A stretch of 64,000 nt of DNA from Streptomyces sp. NBC_00353 (GTDB taxonomy: Bacteria > Actinomycetota > Actinomycetes > Streptomycetales > Streptomycetaceae), in NCBI RefSeq assembly GCF_036108815.1, contig NZ_CP107985.1, forward strand, positions 4,960,001-5,024,000, in the 5' to 3' direction. Below are positions 34,564-42,696 of the stretch, piece after piece. A model generated the notes under the pieces. The model worked only from the letters and a program-made list of their open reading frames with translations. It was not told the origin of the DNA and ran no database searches. A program made the translations under genes and the position numbers. The first letter of the stretch is position 1, and the number at the start of each line of letters is the position of its first letter.

Positions 34564-35907
34564 ATGACTCGACGGGCCCGCCGCCGGATCGCCGTCGCGG
34601 CAGTCTCGGCACTTGCCGTTTCCCTGCTGCTGCCGGCCGCGGCTGACGCCACCACCCAGTCGGGACCCGAGCGGGGTGTCTCCGGAAAGGTCGTCCGCAC
34701 GTCCACCCTTCCAGACATCCCGCTCGCCACCTTCTCCAACGCCCTGCTGCATCACTCGGTGGCCGACGACCACGGCGTCGAGCTGGGCGGCATCGGCAGC
34801 GACCTCTTCCCGGCCGGGCGACCCGGAGAGTTCTGGACCGTCACCGACCGCGGCCCCAACGGCCAGATCAAGATCGACGGTGCCAACCGGCGGACCTTCC
34901 CGGTCCCCGGCTTCGACCCCGCGATCGTCAAGGTCGAGGTCGAGGGCTCCAGGCTCGAGGTCCTCAAGGCGCTCCCGATCAGAACGCGCAGCGGCGCACC
35001 CGTGACCGGCCTGTCCAACCAGAGCAGCCGTGACGAGATCCCGTACACCTACGACGCCTCCACCCCGCTGGGGTTCAACCCCGCCGGGCTGGACACCGAA
35101 GGCATCGTGCGATCTCACGACGGCACGTTCTGGCTGGTCGACGAGTACGGCCCGTCGCTCGTCCACGTCTCGGCGACCGGCCGGGTGCTCACCCGGTACG
35201 TCCCCAAGGGCCTGGCCCTGAAGGGCGCCGACTACCCGGTGGTCGAGGGTCTTCCGTCGGTGTTCCTCACCCGCAAGGGCAACCGAGGATTCGAGGGCCT
35301 CGCCCAACTTCCCGGCGGGGACCTGGTCATCGCCCTGCAGAGCCCGCTGCTCAACCCCTCCAAGCAGGTCGGCGAGGCGTCGGGGACCACGCGTCTGCTG
35401 CGCTTCTCGCCCCGCCGGGGCACGGTCACGGCCGAGTACGCCTACGCCTTCGACCCGGTCGGCACGGTGGACCCGGGCGAGGACGACCCGACCGAGCTGA
35501 AGGTCTCCTCGGTGGTCGCGATCGGCCCGGACACCCTGCTGGTGCAGGAGCGCACGGACCGGGCCGCCCGTCTCCACCGGGTGGTGCTGCGGCGCGAGAA
35601 CAACATCCTGGGCACCGCCTGGGACTCGACCGCCACCACCCCGTCGCTGGAGGCACTGCCGAACCCGGCGGCCGCGGGGGTGCCGGTGCTGTCGAAGAAG
35701 CTCGTCGTCGACCTCGACACGGTGCCCGGCGCGCCGAAGAAGATCGAGGGCGTCGCCGTCGTCGACCCGCGGACGATCGCGGTCATCAACGACAACGACT
35801 TCGGCATGACCGACGGTGCCGGGGCATTCGGTCCCGACGGCCGCCTCGTCGACAGCGGCGTGGAGACCACGCTGGTCCAGATCCGTCTGGACGCGCGGCT
35901 GCGCTGA
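34564..35907 (+). CDS. Secreted esterase-like protein of the phytase-like superfamily
   Basis: A 447-residue exported protein. The signal peptide is MTRRARRRIAVAAVSALAVS through PAAADA, with cleavage expected after ADA. The mature part contains the phytase-like (esterase-like activity) signatures GIGSDLFPAGRPGEFWTVTDRG, LDTEGIVRSHDGTFWLVDEYGPS and FEGLAQLPGGDLVIALQSPL, and the closing IEGVAVVDPRTIAVINDNDFG. This beta-propeller family includes secreted phosphatase/esterase-like proteins; the substrate is uncertain. The ATG at 34564 follows GGAGGTACCCACAC, a clear ribosome site. An upstream in-frame codon at 34516 is less likely because it would bury the signal. Confidence 0.85.
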   Translation: MTRRARRRIAVAAVSALAVSLLLPAAADATTQSGPERGVSGKVVRTSTLPDIPLATFSNALLHHSVADDHGVELGGIGSDLFPAGRPGEFWTVTDRGPNGQIKIDGANRRTFPVPGFDPAIVKVEVEGSRLEVLKALPIRTRSGAPVTGLSNQSSRDEIPYTYDASTPLGFNPAGLDTEGIVRSHDGTFWLVDEYGPSLVHVSATGRVLTRYVPKGLALKGADYPVVEGLPSVFLTRKGNRGFEGLAQLPGGDLVIALQSPLLNPSKQVGEASGTTRLLRFSPRRGTVTAEYAYAFDPVGTVDPGEDDPTELKVSSVVAIGPDTLLVQERTDRAARLHRVVLRRENNILGTAWDSTATTPSLEALPNPAAAGVPVLSKKLVVDLDTVPGAPKKIEGVAVVDPRTIAVINDNDFGMTDGAGAFGPDGRLVDSGVETTLVQIRLDARLR

Positions 35908-36055
35908 TTCCCCGGCCGCCGACAGCGGCCACGAGCGGTCCCGGCCTGCCCGTGTGCGGGCCGGGACCGTCCCGGCGTCACCGGCCGACACCGGGATGGA
36001 GGGGGCGCCGTTCCCGACCGCGGGTCCGTAGTGGCGTGCGTGGGGTGCGTGGGGT

Positions 36056-36126
36056 GCTCCCATCCCGTACGCCATCGACCCACGCCCGCTCCAGGTGTAT
36101 GGGTCGACGACGGACGGGATGGGAGC
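36056..36126. repeat. Large nested inverted repeat between convergent genes
   Basis: Thirteen-base arms GCTCCCATCCCGT (36056-36068) and their exact complement (36114-36126) enclose a second seven-base stem CGACCCA (36076-36082) with TGGGTCG (36100-36106). It lies between the phytase-like gene (+) and the beta-helix gene (-). A shared terminator is likely, but the size and the nested form are unusual. Confidence 0.7.
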
Positions 36127-36229
36127 TGGGGAAGGTGGCGGGTTGAGGAGGTGGCAAGGTCCAGCGATCACCTTCGTCACAGTGCGCTGGGGGGTGACCG
36201 GACGCCCGCCGGGTTTGAGGCGTGAGGGG

Positions 36230-37372
36230 TCAGCCGACGCAGCCGGTGACGATGACGGGGCTGCCGTCGCAGTTGGTGGGGATGTTGTGCCGGATCTCTG
36301 ACCGGTTCACCGTGAACTGGGTGCTGGAGTACACCCCGCCCGGCGCGTCGGTGGAGGCGTTGTTGTTCACCTCACTGTGATCGAGCGTCACCGCACCACC
36401 TTGGTTGTAAATGCCGCCGGCCTGTGAAGTGCCCGATCCGTTGACGCTGTTGCGGTTGACCGAGCTGTCCCGCAGCACCAGAGTGCCGCCGGTTTCCTGG
36501 AAAATGCCGCCGCCCTTGCCGCTGGAGTCTCCAACGACGTTACCGGCGACCTCGGTCTTGATGAGCGTCACCGAGGCTCGACTCCAGATCCCGCCGCCGC
36601 TTGCACCCGTCGTGGTGTTGTTGAGGATCTTGCTGTTGATGAACCGCGCGGTGCCGCCGTCGAGATCGATCCCGCCGCCGTCATTGCCGCTGGTGTTGTT
36701 CTTCAGGGTCGTGTTGCGGTAAACCGAGTCACCACTCTCGTGATCGATGGCACCGCCATAAAAGCTGGCGTAGTTGCGGTCGAACACGACGCTGTCGGTG
36801 GTGACGTCGCCGTCCGACTGCAGGCCTCCGCCCATGAGGCCCGTGTTGTTGAAGGTGAACTCGCTGCGGGTGATGTACGCCTTGGCTCCTGACTCGACAT
36901 CGACGCCGCCCCCCTCGTTGTCGGCGTGGTTGTTGTCGAGGGTGACCTTGTTGAGCTTCAGTTTGCCGGAGCCGTCGACGAGGATTCCTCCCCCCGTTGT
37001 GGGCGTGTTGCCGCCGCGGATCGTGAGGTCGTCGAGCCGCAGATCACCGGTGGAGGTGACGTGGAAGATGCGGAAGACACCGGCCGTCAGCCCGTCACGG
37101 ACGATCGTGGAGCCCCGGCCCTCGATGGTGAGTTGCCTGTCGATGGGGGGCAGTCCGTCGGCGCCGGCGTAGGCCGTGGTCAGGTGGTAGGTGCAGTGGC
37201 GGGCGAGGACGAGCGTGGATCCCGCCGGCGCCGTGGCGAGCGCGGTGGTCAGCGCCGTGGTGTCGCACGGCACCGGGATACCCGATCCTGCCGCGTCGGC
37301 CGGTACCGCGCTCACGCCGTTGACCACGAGCGTGGCCAGGGCGGCGATGCCGGACAGTGTGGTGTACCGCAT
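36230..37372 (-). CDS. Secreted right-handed beta-helix protein
   Basis: About 380 residues. Signal peptide MRYTTLSGIAALATLVVNG ending near VPADA. The body is a pectate-lyase-like or polymorphic-outer-membrane-like parallel beta-helix with recurrent GGGI/GGGV turns and Asn ladders: GGNTPTTGGGILVDGSGKL, NNHADNEGGGVDVESGAKA, NNTSGNDGGGIDLDGG, NNTTTGASGGGIWS, NRNSVNGSGTSQAGGIYN. An adhesin or carbohydrate-active role is possible, and no catalytic residues are obvious. The ATG at 37372 gives the signal at the N terminus, preceded by AAGGAGAGCC. The C terminus ends with two Cys that could form a disulfide cap. Confidence 0.82.
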   Translation of the reverse strand: MRYTTLSGIAALATLVVNGVSAVPADAAGSGIPVPCDTTALTTALATAPAGSTLVLARHCTYHLTTAYAGADGLPPIDRQLTIEGRGSTIVRDGLTAGVFRIFHVTSTGDLRLDDLTIRGGNTPTTGGGILVDGSGKLKLNKVTLDNNHADNEGGGVDVESGAKAYITRSEFTFNNTGLMGGGLQSDGDVTTDSVVFDRNYASFYGGAIDHESGDSVYRNTTLKNNTSGNDGGGIDLDGGTARFINSKILNNTTTGASGGGIWSRASVTLIKTEVAGNVVGDSSGKGGGIFQETGGTLVLRDSSVNRNSVNGSGTSQAGGIYNQGGAVTLDHSEVNNNASTDAPGGVYSSTQFTVNRSEIRHNIPTNCDGSPVIVTGCVG

Positions 37373-37950
37373 GGCTCTCCTTGAAGTGCAGGAACCGCCG
37401 GAGCACCGACGGCCCCTCGTCCGCCTCCCGGACACAGGGAGCAGCAATGCCCCCTCCCGCACCACTTCCGGCGAACCGCAACACCTCCTCACCCAGACAC
37501 AGCAGCAAATACGACCAATCGGCTGAATCCATTGCCCGACAGGACTGCAAGACGATGACACTTCCCCATCACACCCTCCCGGCGAGCTCCGCAGGCAGGC
37601 AATGGGGAACGACATTCGAACGTCTCAGAGCAGACCTCGCTCGCGTACAGCAGCGAGGTACAGCAACCACAGCGCCCCTCCCCGTCCCGCAGCACCCGCC
37701 GGAGACCCTGAGGCCACCTGCATGACCGTCACTGACCGATCTCTGTAAGAGCTACGGATCAGAAGGCCGCGGCGAGGCGGCCCGATGTATATCGGGCGGC
37801 CGCCTCCACGTTCGTTCTGTGGCTGCTCAGGAGCAGCAGTCACAGCCGGCTGGCAGCCGCAGGTGTCGGTTTCTGAGAGGGGTAGGGCTGCTGCCGTTGG
37901 CCCCCCGTTTGGCCCCCGCGCCTCGGCCAATCATCGGTTTGGCTGGTGCA

Positions 37951-38079
37951 CGCTTTCCAACTGTCCGCATGACCGTGCGGAGGTGTCCGTGGGGGTTCAC
38001 GCGGCAGGTCAGACGGGGTGCGCGTACGGCGATGAACGGAGGTGTCCGTCAGCGCACTGGACAAAGACCAGGACAACGA
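37951..38079. repeat. Diverged 129-base repeat, copy A
   Basis: Begins CGCTTTCCAACTGT and ends GACCAGGACAACGA. The same-length copy B lies at 39518-39646, on the other side of the YVTN gene, in the same orientation. The ends are well conserved and the middle is diverged. No function recognised. The rest of the 37373-38126 spacer holds no gene I can support. Confidence 0.6.
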
Positions 38080-38126
38080 CACCTCGTGTCAGTCGTTCCT
38101 GCGTTTCGGGGGTTTGTTCGCTGTCA

Positions 38127-39230
38127 TCAGTGATGGCCGGGCTTCTTCGGTTCCTCGGGCTTGTGGGGCTTGTGGTTTCTGCCATTCCCCGGGGTGATCG
38201 CTACAGCGGCCGGGCCGGCGCCGACAGGGACGGTGGCGACGACGGTGTTGGTGGTGGTGTCGATCACCTGCACATCGTTCGAGCTGCCGACGGCGACGTA
38301 GGCGCGTCGGCCGTACGGGGTGATCGCGACACCGCCCGTGACGAAGCCGCTGACGGGGATGGTGGCGACGACGGCGTTGGTGGCGGTGTCGATCACCGAC
38401 ACGTCGTTCGTGCCGTTGTTGGCGACGATGTAGGCGCGTCGGCCGTTCGGGGTGATCGCGACATCGTGCGGGTTGGTGCCGACGGGGATGGTGGCGACGA
38501 CGGTGTTGGTGGTGGTGTCGATCACCGACACATTGCCCGAGCCGAAGTTGGTGACGTAGGCGCGTCGGCCGTTCGGGGTGATCGCGATACCGATCGGGAA
38601 GGTGCCGACCGGGACGGTGGCGACGACGGTGTTGGTGGTGGTGTCGATCACCGACACATTGCCCGAGCCGAAGTTGGTGACGTAGGCGCGTCGGCCGTTC
38701 GGGGTGATCGCGATACCGATCGGGAAGGTGCCGACCGGGACGGTGGCGACGACGGTGTTGGTGGTGGTGTCGATCACCGACACGCCCGAGAGGACGTTGG
38801 CGACGTAGGCGCGTCGGCCGTTCGGGGTGATCGCGATACCGATCGGGCCGGTGCCGACGGGGATGGTGGCTACGTCGGTGTTGGTGGTGGTGTCGATCAC
38901 CGACACAGTGTTCGAAGTTCGGTTGGTGACGTAGGCGCGTCGGCCGTTCGGGGTGATCGCCACACCCTGCGGGCCGCTGCCGACGGGGACGGTGGCGACG
39001 ACGGTATTGGTGGTGGTGTCGATCACCGACACATTGCCCGAGCCGAAGTTGGTGACGTACGCGTCAGGAGATGGGTCAGCCCAGGCCGGGGATGAGGAGA
39101 CGGCCGGCAGGGCCAGTCCCGCCAGCACAGCCAGCCCCGCCACGCACGCCCGTAGCCACGCCCAGGGCCCGCTCCTATTCGGCCCCGGACCGCGACGTGC
39201 ACGTTTACCTGCCGGGTCGGTCAGATGCAT
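38127..39230 (-). CDS. Secreted seven-repeat YVTN beta-propeller protein
   Basis: A 367-residue exported protein with a long basic signal region (WAWLRACVAGLAVLAGLALP) and cleavage expected near AWA. Seven repeats of about 42 residues follow the pattern AYVTN-x-VSVIDTTTNTVVATVPVG-x-P-x-GIAITPNGRR, giving a seven-bladed propeller. The tail is Lys/Pro/Glu-rich (HKPEEPKKPGHH). Such YVTN (surface-layer-like, YncE-like) proteins bind ligands or cell-wall partners outside the cell. Two neighbouring blades are identical in DNA as well as protein, pointing to recent internal duplication. The start at 39230 may be preceded by others, but this one gives the signal peptide. Confidence 0.87.
   Translation of the reverse strand: MHLTDPAGKRARRGPGPNRSGPWAWLRACVAGLAVLAGLALPAVSSSPAWADPSPDAYVTNFGSGNVSVIDTTTNTVVATVPVGSGPQGVAITPNGRRAYVTNRTSNTVSVIDTTTNTDVATIPVGTGPIGIAITPNGRRAYVANVLSGVSVIDTTTNTVVATVPVGTFPIGIAITPNGRRAYVTNFGSGNVSVIDTTTNTVVATVPVGTFPIGIAITPNGRRAYVTNFGSGNVSVIDTTTNTVVATIPVGTNPHDVAITPNGRRAYIVANNGTNDVSVIDTATNAVVATIPVSGFVTGGVAITPYGRRAYVAVGSSNDVQVIDTTTNTVVATVPVGAGPAAVAITPGNGRNHKPHKPEEPKKPGHH
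38500..38770. repeat. Tandem 126-base units inside the YVTN propeller gene
   Basis: Two adjacent 126-base units (42 codons each; for example the CCGACACATTGCCCGAGCC sites at 38524 and 38650) are identical over their whole length apart from their outer edges. The other five units are diverged. This is a coding repeat, not a CRISPR array. Confidence 0.85.
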
Positions 39231-39517
39231 CGCTGTCTCCTTGCAACTGGCGCCACGGCCCTGCGACCCCGACAGGAAGGGGGCCGCTCTGGGGATCAGA
39301 AGAACCGTGAACTGGGGAAATCGAAACAGACGACATATAGGGCGAGTTTTGACGGGAAGTCAGCGAGGCGCGCCCGGCTGCGGCCGTAAGAGATCCAGGT
39401 GCAGCGCGCCACCGCACGAACGATCTCAACTCCAGGGACCGCCTCTGCTCGGCCCTGCCTGTGGAGGCGGTGGACGGGATAGGAGCTCTGATTCGATCCG
39501 TTCGGGGACGTCCAAGG

Positions 39518-39646
39518 CGCTTTCCAACTGTGCGAGTGGCCATCCGTGAGCGTTCATGGACGGCCACTCGGCAGATCAGAGAGGGCTGGCGTACGTCGGT
39601 GAACCAAGGCGGGCGTGAGCGAACTGGACAAGGAACAGGACAACGA
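39518..39646. repeat. Diverged 129-base repeat, copy B
   Basis: Partner of the copy at 37951-38079. Both begin CGCTTTCCAACTGT and end in GG(A/C)CAACGA after a GAACTGGACAA/GCACTGGACAA segment. The two copies flank the YVTN gene and its promoter. No gene is supported in 39231-39867. Confidence 0.6.
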
Positions 39647-39867
39647 GCGGCGGTGAAGGAAGACTTGTCCTGTGGGTGCTGGCCCAAGCTCGCTGTCAGT
39701 GTGGTGCTCTGCGGCCTTCTGATCCGTAGGCGGGTGCGCCGTTGAGGCTGGCCAGCCTCTCGCGGGAGAAGTCTTGCCCGTGAGCGGACACCAGTACGTG
39801 CGTGGGTGCCGATGTACACGGCCGTTGATGTCAGGCGCTGATACCAGGCCCGCCAGCACCGCGGACA

Positions 39868-40677
39868 TCACTTCACCACGACGTTGTCCCCGGACGACGT
39901 CGACGGCCCGGTGGTGGTGTTGCCGTAGTACACCCACCGCCATGTACCCGTCTTGGAGGCCTTCACGGTCGTCCTGAGATCACCCGAGCCGTTCGCGTAC
40001 ACCTTCTTCACCGTGGTGTAGGAGGCGGCGCCGGCAGGCTTGAACTGCAGGCTCACCAGGCGGCCTCCGTAGGAGGCGTACTTCCTCGTCTCCCAGTTGG
40101 CCCGCGTGACCTTTCCGGTCACGGTGATGGTCCTGTCCTTGGACACCGGTTCGGGCGAGGCGTTGACGGTCAGGCGGGAGTTGCGCTTGACGTGGACCGT
40201 CAGACCCTCGTCGTCGGTGTCACCACCGCCGCCCTCGAAGGACACCTCGGCCCCGACCTTCCAGGCCCCGGCCTCGCTGTTGCGCATGGCCCATATGCTC
40301 GGGTCGAAGTACATCGTCTCGTTGATGTCGCAGACGCCCGAGCTCACCTTGATGCAGTCGCTCGTCTCGATGGCGTGCCACAGCCGATCACCCGCACCAC
40401 CGCGGTACAGGAACACCGCCGGCCACTTCCAATTGTGAGTGGTCGCCATCCGGAAGGAGGCGGGCACCGCCACCTCCTTCGACACCCCGATCACAATCGG
40501 CTTGCCGCCGTTCACCTGGACACGGGTGAACGAGACCCCACCCTCGGCCGCCCCGGCCGGCACCGCGGACACGGCCGTGAACACCGCCGCCGCACCACCG
40601 GCCACGACGACTCTCCAGACCTGCTTCCCCACCTGATCCCCAATCTCCGTACGGAAAGGCACCAAAGGCTCATCCAT
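39868..40677 (-). CDS. Secreted protein with C-terminal Ig-like domain, function unknown
   Basis: About 269 residues from ATG 40677. A signal-like stretch (VVVAGGAAAVFTAVSAVPAGAA) precedes a domain with VQVNGGKPIVIGVSKEVAVPASF and two Cys (SDCIKVSSGVCDI). The C-terminal part (LTVNASPEPVSKDRTITVTG to TGTWRWVYYGNTTTGPS) has an Ig-like beta-sandwich pattern seen in many Streptomyces secreted proteins. A GTG near 40638 would also give a good signal peptide and has GGGGATCAG before it. No catalytic motif is visible. It sits in a group of exported proteins (34.5-40.7 kb) with no shared operon. Confidence 0.75.
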   Translation of the reverse strand: MDEPLVPFRTEIGDQVGKQVWRVVVAGGAAAVFTAVSAVPAGAAEGGVSFTRVQVNGGKPIVIGVSKEVAVPASFRMATTHNWKWPAVFLYRGGAGDRLWHAIETSDCIKVSSGVCDINETMYFDPSIWAMRNSEAGAWKVGAEVSFEGGGGDTDDEGLTVHVKRNSRLTVNASPEPVSKDRTITVTGKVTRANWETRKYASYGGRLVSLQFKPAGAASYTTVKKVYANGSGDLRTTVKASKTGTWRWVYYGNTTTGPSTSSGDNVVVK

Positions 40678-40797
40678 CCAGCGCCTTACAGACAGCCGGC
40701 ATCCACACGGGGTTGTACACCCGCGCATCACAATGGGGCATCAGACAATCCCCGCCGCTCCACCCCAGGCGGGTGCACAGAGAAAGTTCTACCGCGC

Positions 40798-41181
40798 CGC
40801 GCCGCCCTGGAAGCGACGGGCCGGCCGTACGTGATGGAGAACGTGGCCGGCTCCGACGTCCGCAAGGACATCCGCCTGTGCGGGGAACAGTTCGGCCTCG
40901 GGGTGCTGATGCACCGCTACTTCGAACTCGGTGGCTGGACCTTCCCCCAACCCGTCCACCCCCGCCACCGCGGCTACGTCCGGGGCTACCGCCACGGCAT
41001 CTGGCGCGACGGCCCGTACGTCGCCGCGTACGGCGTCCTCTCCGACCGACTCAAGCGTCTCCAACCGACGCTGGCCGCCCGGGGCGTCCTTATCGACTCG
41101 GGCCGCACTAAGGCGGGCCGCTACCTCGAAATGACCCGCACGGTCGCCCCGCCGACCCACGCGCAGGCGCGGGCGTTCTGA
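40798..41181 (+). pseudogene. C-terminal fragment of a phage-type DNA cytosine methyltransferase
   Basis: An open frame ending at 41181 carries ALEATGRPYVMENVAGSDVR, then LCGEQFGLGVLMHRYFELGG. The ENV motif and the LCGxxFGL...HRxFE pattern are features of C5 cytosine methyltransferases carried by actinophages and integrative elements. The N-terminal AdoMet-binding part and the PC catalytic loop are missing, and no start is recognisable, so this is a remnant. The upstream frame overlaps the 5' end of the divergent secreted gene. It belongs with the integrase and excisionase remains downstream as the scar of one element. Confidence 0.65.
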
Positions 41182-41347
41182 TCCGCGATCCGCACGCTCA
41201 AGCGAACAGCAGGAGGAGCACATGCTCTTCTTGCTGTTCGGCGGAACGCCGCCCAAGGTCGCGCCGCCCAGCGGCTCCTTCTTCGCTCTGTAAGGCGCAC
41301 CGAAGTACTACAGGCAGCCCCTTCTTTGTCCTAAGAGGGAAGACGCT

Positions 41348-41466
41348 GCGTCACCTGCGTCACCCGGTGACGCAGCCGATGACGCACCGGTGACGCAGCC
41401 CTGATCCGCCGCGTCACCCAAAGCCGCAGGTCAGAGCCTTAAGTGACGCTGATGACGCGGTGACGC
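41348..41466. repeat. Iteron-like cluster of (G/A)TGACGC boxes
   Basis: Nine seven-base boxes in 119 bases. GCGTCAC occurs at 41348, 41357 and 41411; GTGACGC at 41367, 41390, 41443 and 41460; ATGACGC at 41379 and 41452. Several are spaced 8-12 bases, near one helical turn. It sits between the methyltransferase and excisionase remnants, so it may be the old replication-initiator or regulator binding region of the lost element. Confidence 0.65.
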
Positions 41467-41555
41467 AGAAATCCGCACCTCGGACACACACGGCTCAAGG
41501 GCCCACGCCCAACTCCAATGCAAGGCAATGCCGAACTGCCCTGGAGGCACCCCGG

Positions 41556-41690
41556 ATGAGCACCGCGATTGCCGCCCCCGTTTGACCGGCTCCTGTACAA
41601 GCCCGAAGAAGCGGCCGAGGCACTCGCCATCGGCCGCTCCACCGTCTACGAGCTGATGGCCGAAGGCTCCCTGCCTGCGGGGCGCGCCTT
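41556..41690 (+). pseudogene. Excisionase (HTH_17/MerR-like) gene, frameshifted and truncated
   Basis: An ATG at 41556 behind a GGAGG site gives MSTAIAAPV and stops at once. In the next frame the expected continuation FDRLLYKPEEAAEALAIGRS then TVYELMAEGSL is intact, which is the DNA-binding motif of Streptomyces excisionases. So one frameshift lies near 41578 in the run GCCCCCGTTT. The coding similarity stops after GSL, where a deletion joins it to the integrase gene. Not functional as it stands. Confidence 0.7.
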
Positions 41691-41719
41691 CACCGTTTCG
41701 AGCCCTGCCCGCCGGACTG

Positions 41720-42334
41720 TGCCACGCACAGGGGCTACAAGCGCGGTTGCCGAAGCCGTGCACGGCGACCTGCGTCAAACACGCGAGTATCTGCCCCGAC
41801 CGCAAGGGCGGAGGTCTGGCCTTCACCCGCCCCAAGACCAAGAAGAGCACCAACCCAGTACCGATCCCACCCGCCTTCATTCCCTACCTGATCGCGCACA
41901 AGGCACAGCAGGACGAACTGCGGAAGGCGGCCGGCGAACTCTGGCAGGAGCACCAGGCCGTGTTCACCCGGCCCGACGGACGCCCCATCGCCCCCCGCGA
42001 CGACTGGGGAGAGTTCAAGGAGCTACTGGCGGAGGCGGGCATCGCGGACCGCCGCCTCTACGACGGAAGCCGCCACACGACGGGAACGATCTTGAACGAG
42101 CTGGGGGTGGACATGCCCACGATCATGGAGATCCTGCGGCACACCCAGATCAGCCAGACGCGCCGCTACGTGAAGGGTCGCTCGCATCTCTCGAAGGACG
42201 CGATGCGCCGCATGGGAGACGCCTTCCTACCCGCCCCGGAACCGGCGCCTAGGCCCGCGACTGAGACCAGAACTGAGACTGGAGACCGCCGCGCGGCCCG
42301 CTCCCGCGCCCGCCGCCGCCGCCGCATCCGCTAA
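41720..42334 (+). pseudogene. Tyrosine integrase, 5'-truncated
   Basis: From about 41747 the frame encodes the C-terminal half of an actinobacterial integrase: CTATCVKHASICPDRKGGGLAF, GRPIAPRDDWGEFKELLAEAG, YDGSRHTTGTILNELGVDMP (Arg-His box), MEILRHTQISQTRRYVKG (catalytic Tyr). The N-terminal SAM-like domain and the first catalytic Arg are absent, and the 5' part is joined to the excisionase remnant by deletion. The tail is Arg/Pro-rich. It ends 49 bases from tRNA-Thr, the usual place for the integrase of an element inserted at a tRNA 3' end. Confidence 0.75.
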
Positions 42335-42340
42335 AAGACA

Positions 42341-42374
42341 AAAGCCCAGCTCAGACAGTGTCTGGGCTGGGCTT
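42341..42374. terminator. Bidirectional hairpin between integrase remnant and tRNA-Thr
   Basis: AAAGCCCAG pairs with CTGGGCTTT, and an inner AGACA/TGTCT stem gives a long hairpin flanked by A/T tracts. It can end transcription of tRNA-Thr (-) and of the integrase remnant (+). Confidence 0.75.
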
Positions 42375-42382
42375 TCCGGCTG

Positions 42383-42456
42383 AGCCCCCTGTCGGATTCG
42401 AACCGACGACCTACGCATTACAAGTGCGTTGCTCTGGCCAGCTGAGCTAAGGAGGC
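42383..42456 (-). tRNA. tRNA-Thr (anticodon UGU)
   Basis: Seventy-four bases on the minus strand. The acceptor stem GCCTCCT pairs with AGGGGGC (one G-U). The anticodon loop CTTGTAA gives the anticodon TGT, and the T arm is GTCGG-TTCGAAT-CCGAC. CCA is not encoded. It is a likely integration target for the element whose remains lie next to it. Confidence 0.93.
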
Positions 42457-42696
42457 AACGCGCACACCAAAGCCGCGCGCGCAAGTTCCCTCACTCTACA
42501 CAGCGGCCCGCCTCCTGATCCACGAAGTTCTTCCGCGTCCGCGACCACCTGACCAGTGCGAGATATCCGTCCCTCTCGAACTACTGACAGATTCTTGATG
42601 GCCAGGTAGCGTCGCTAAGGGTTCACGCAAGTGGACCAGACCACTCCCTTACTCGGATCGTCCGGCACGTTCCTGCCGGTGGAGGAGAAGATCAGC

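Noticed and set aside
38127..39230. Regular repeats looking like a CRISPR array
   Set aside because: The period is 126 bases (42 codons), in frame with a YVTN propeller gene, with no spacer/repeat structure and no cas genes.
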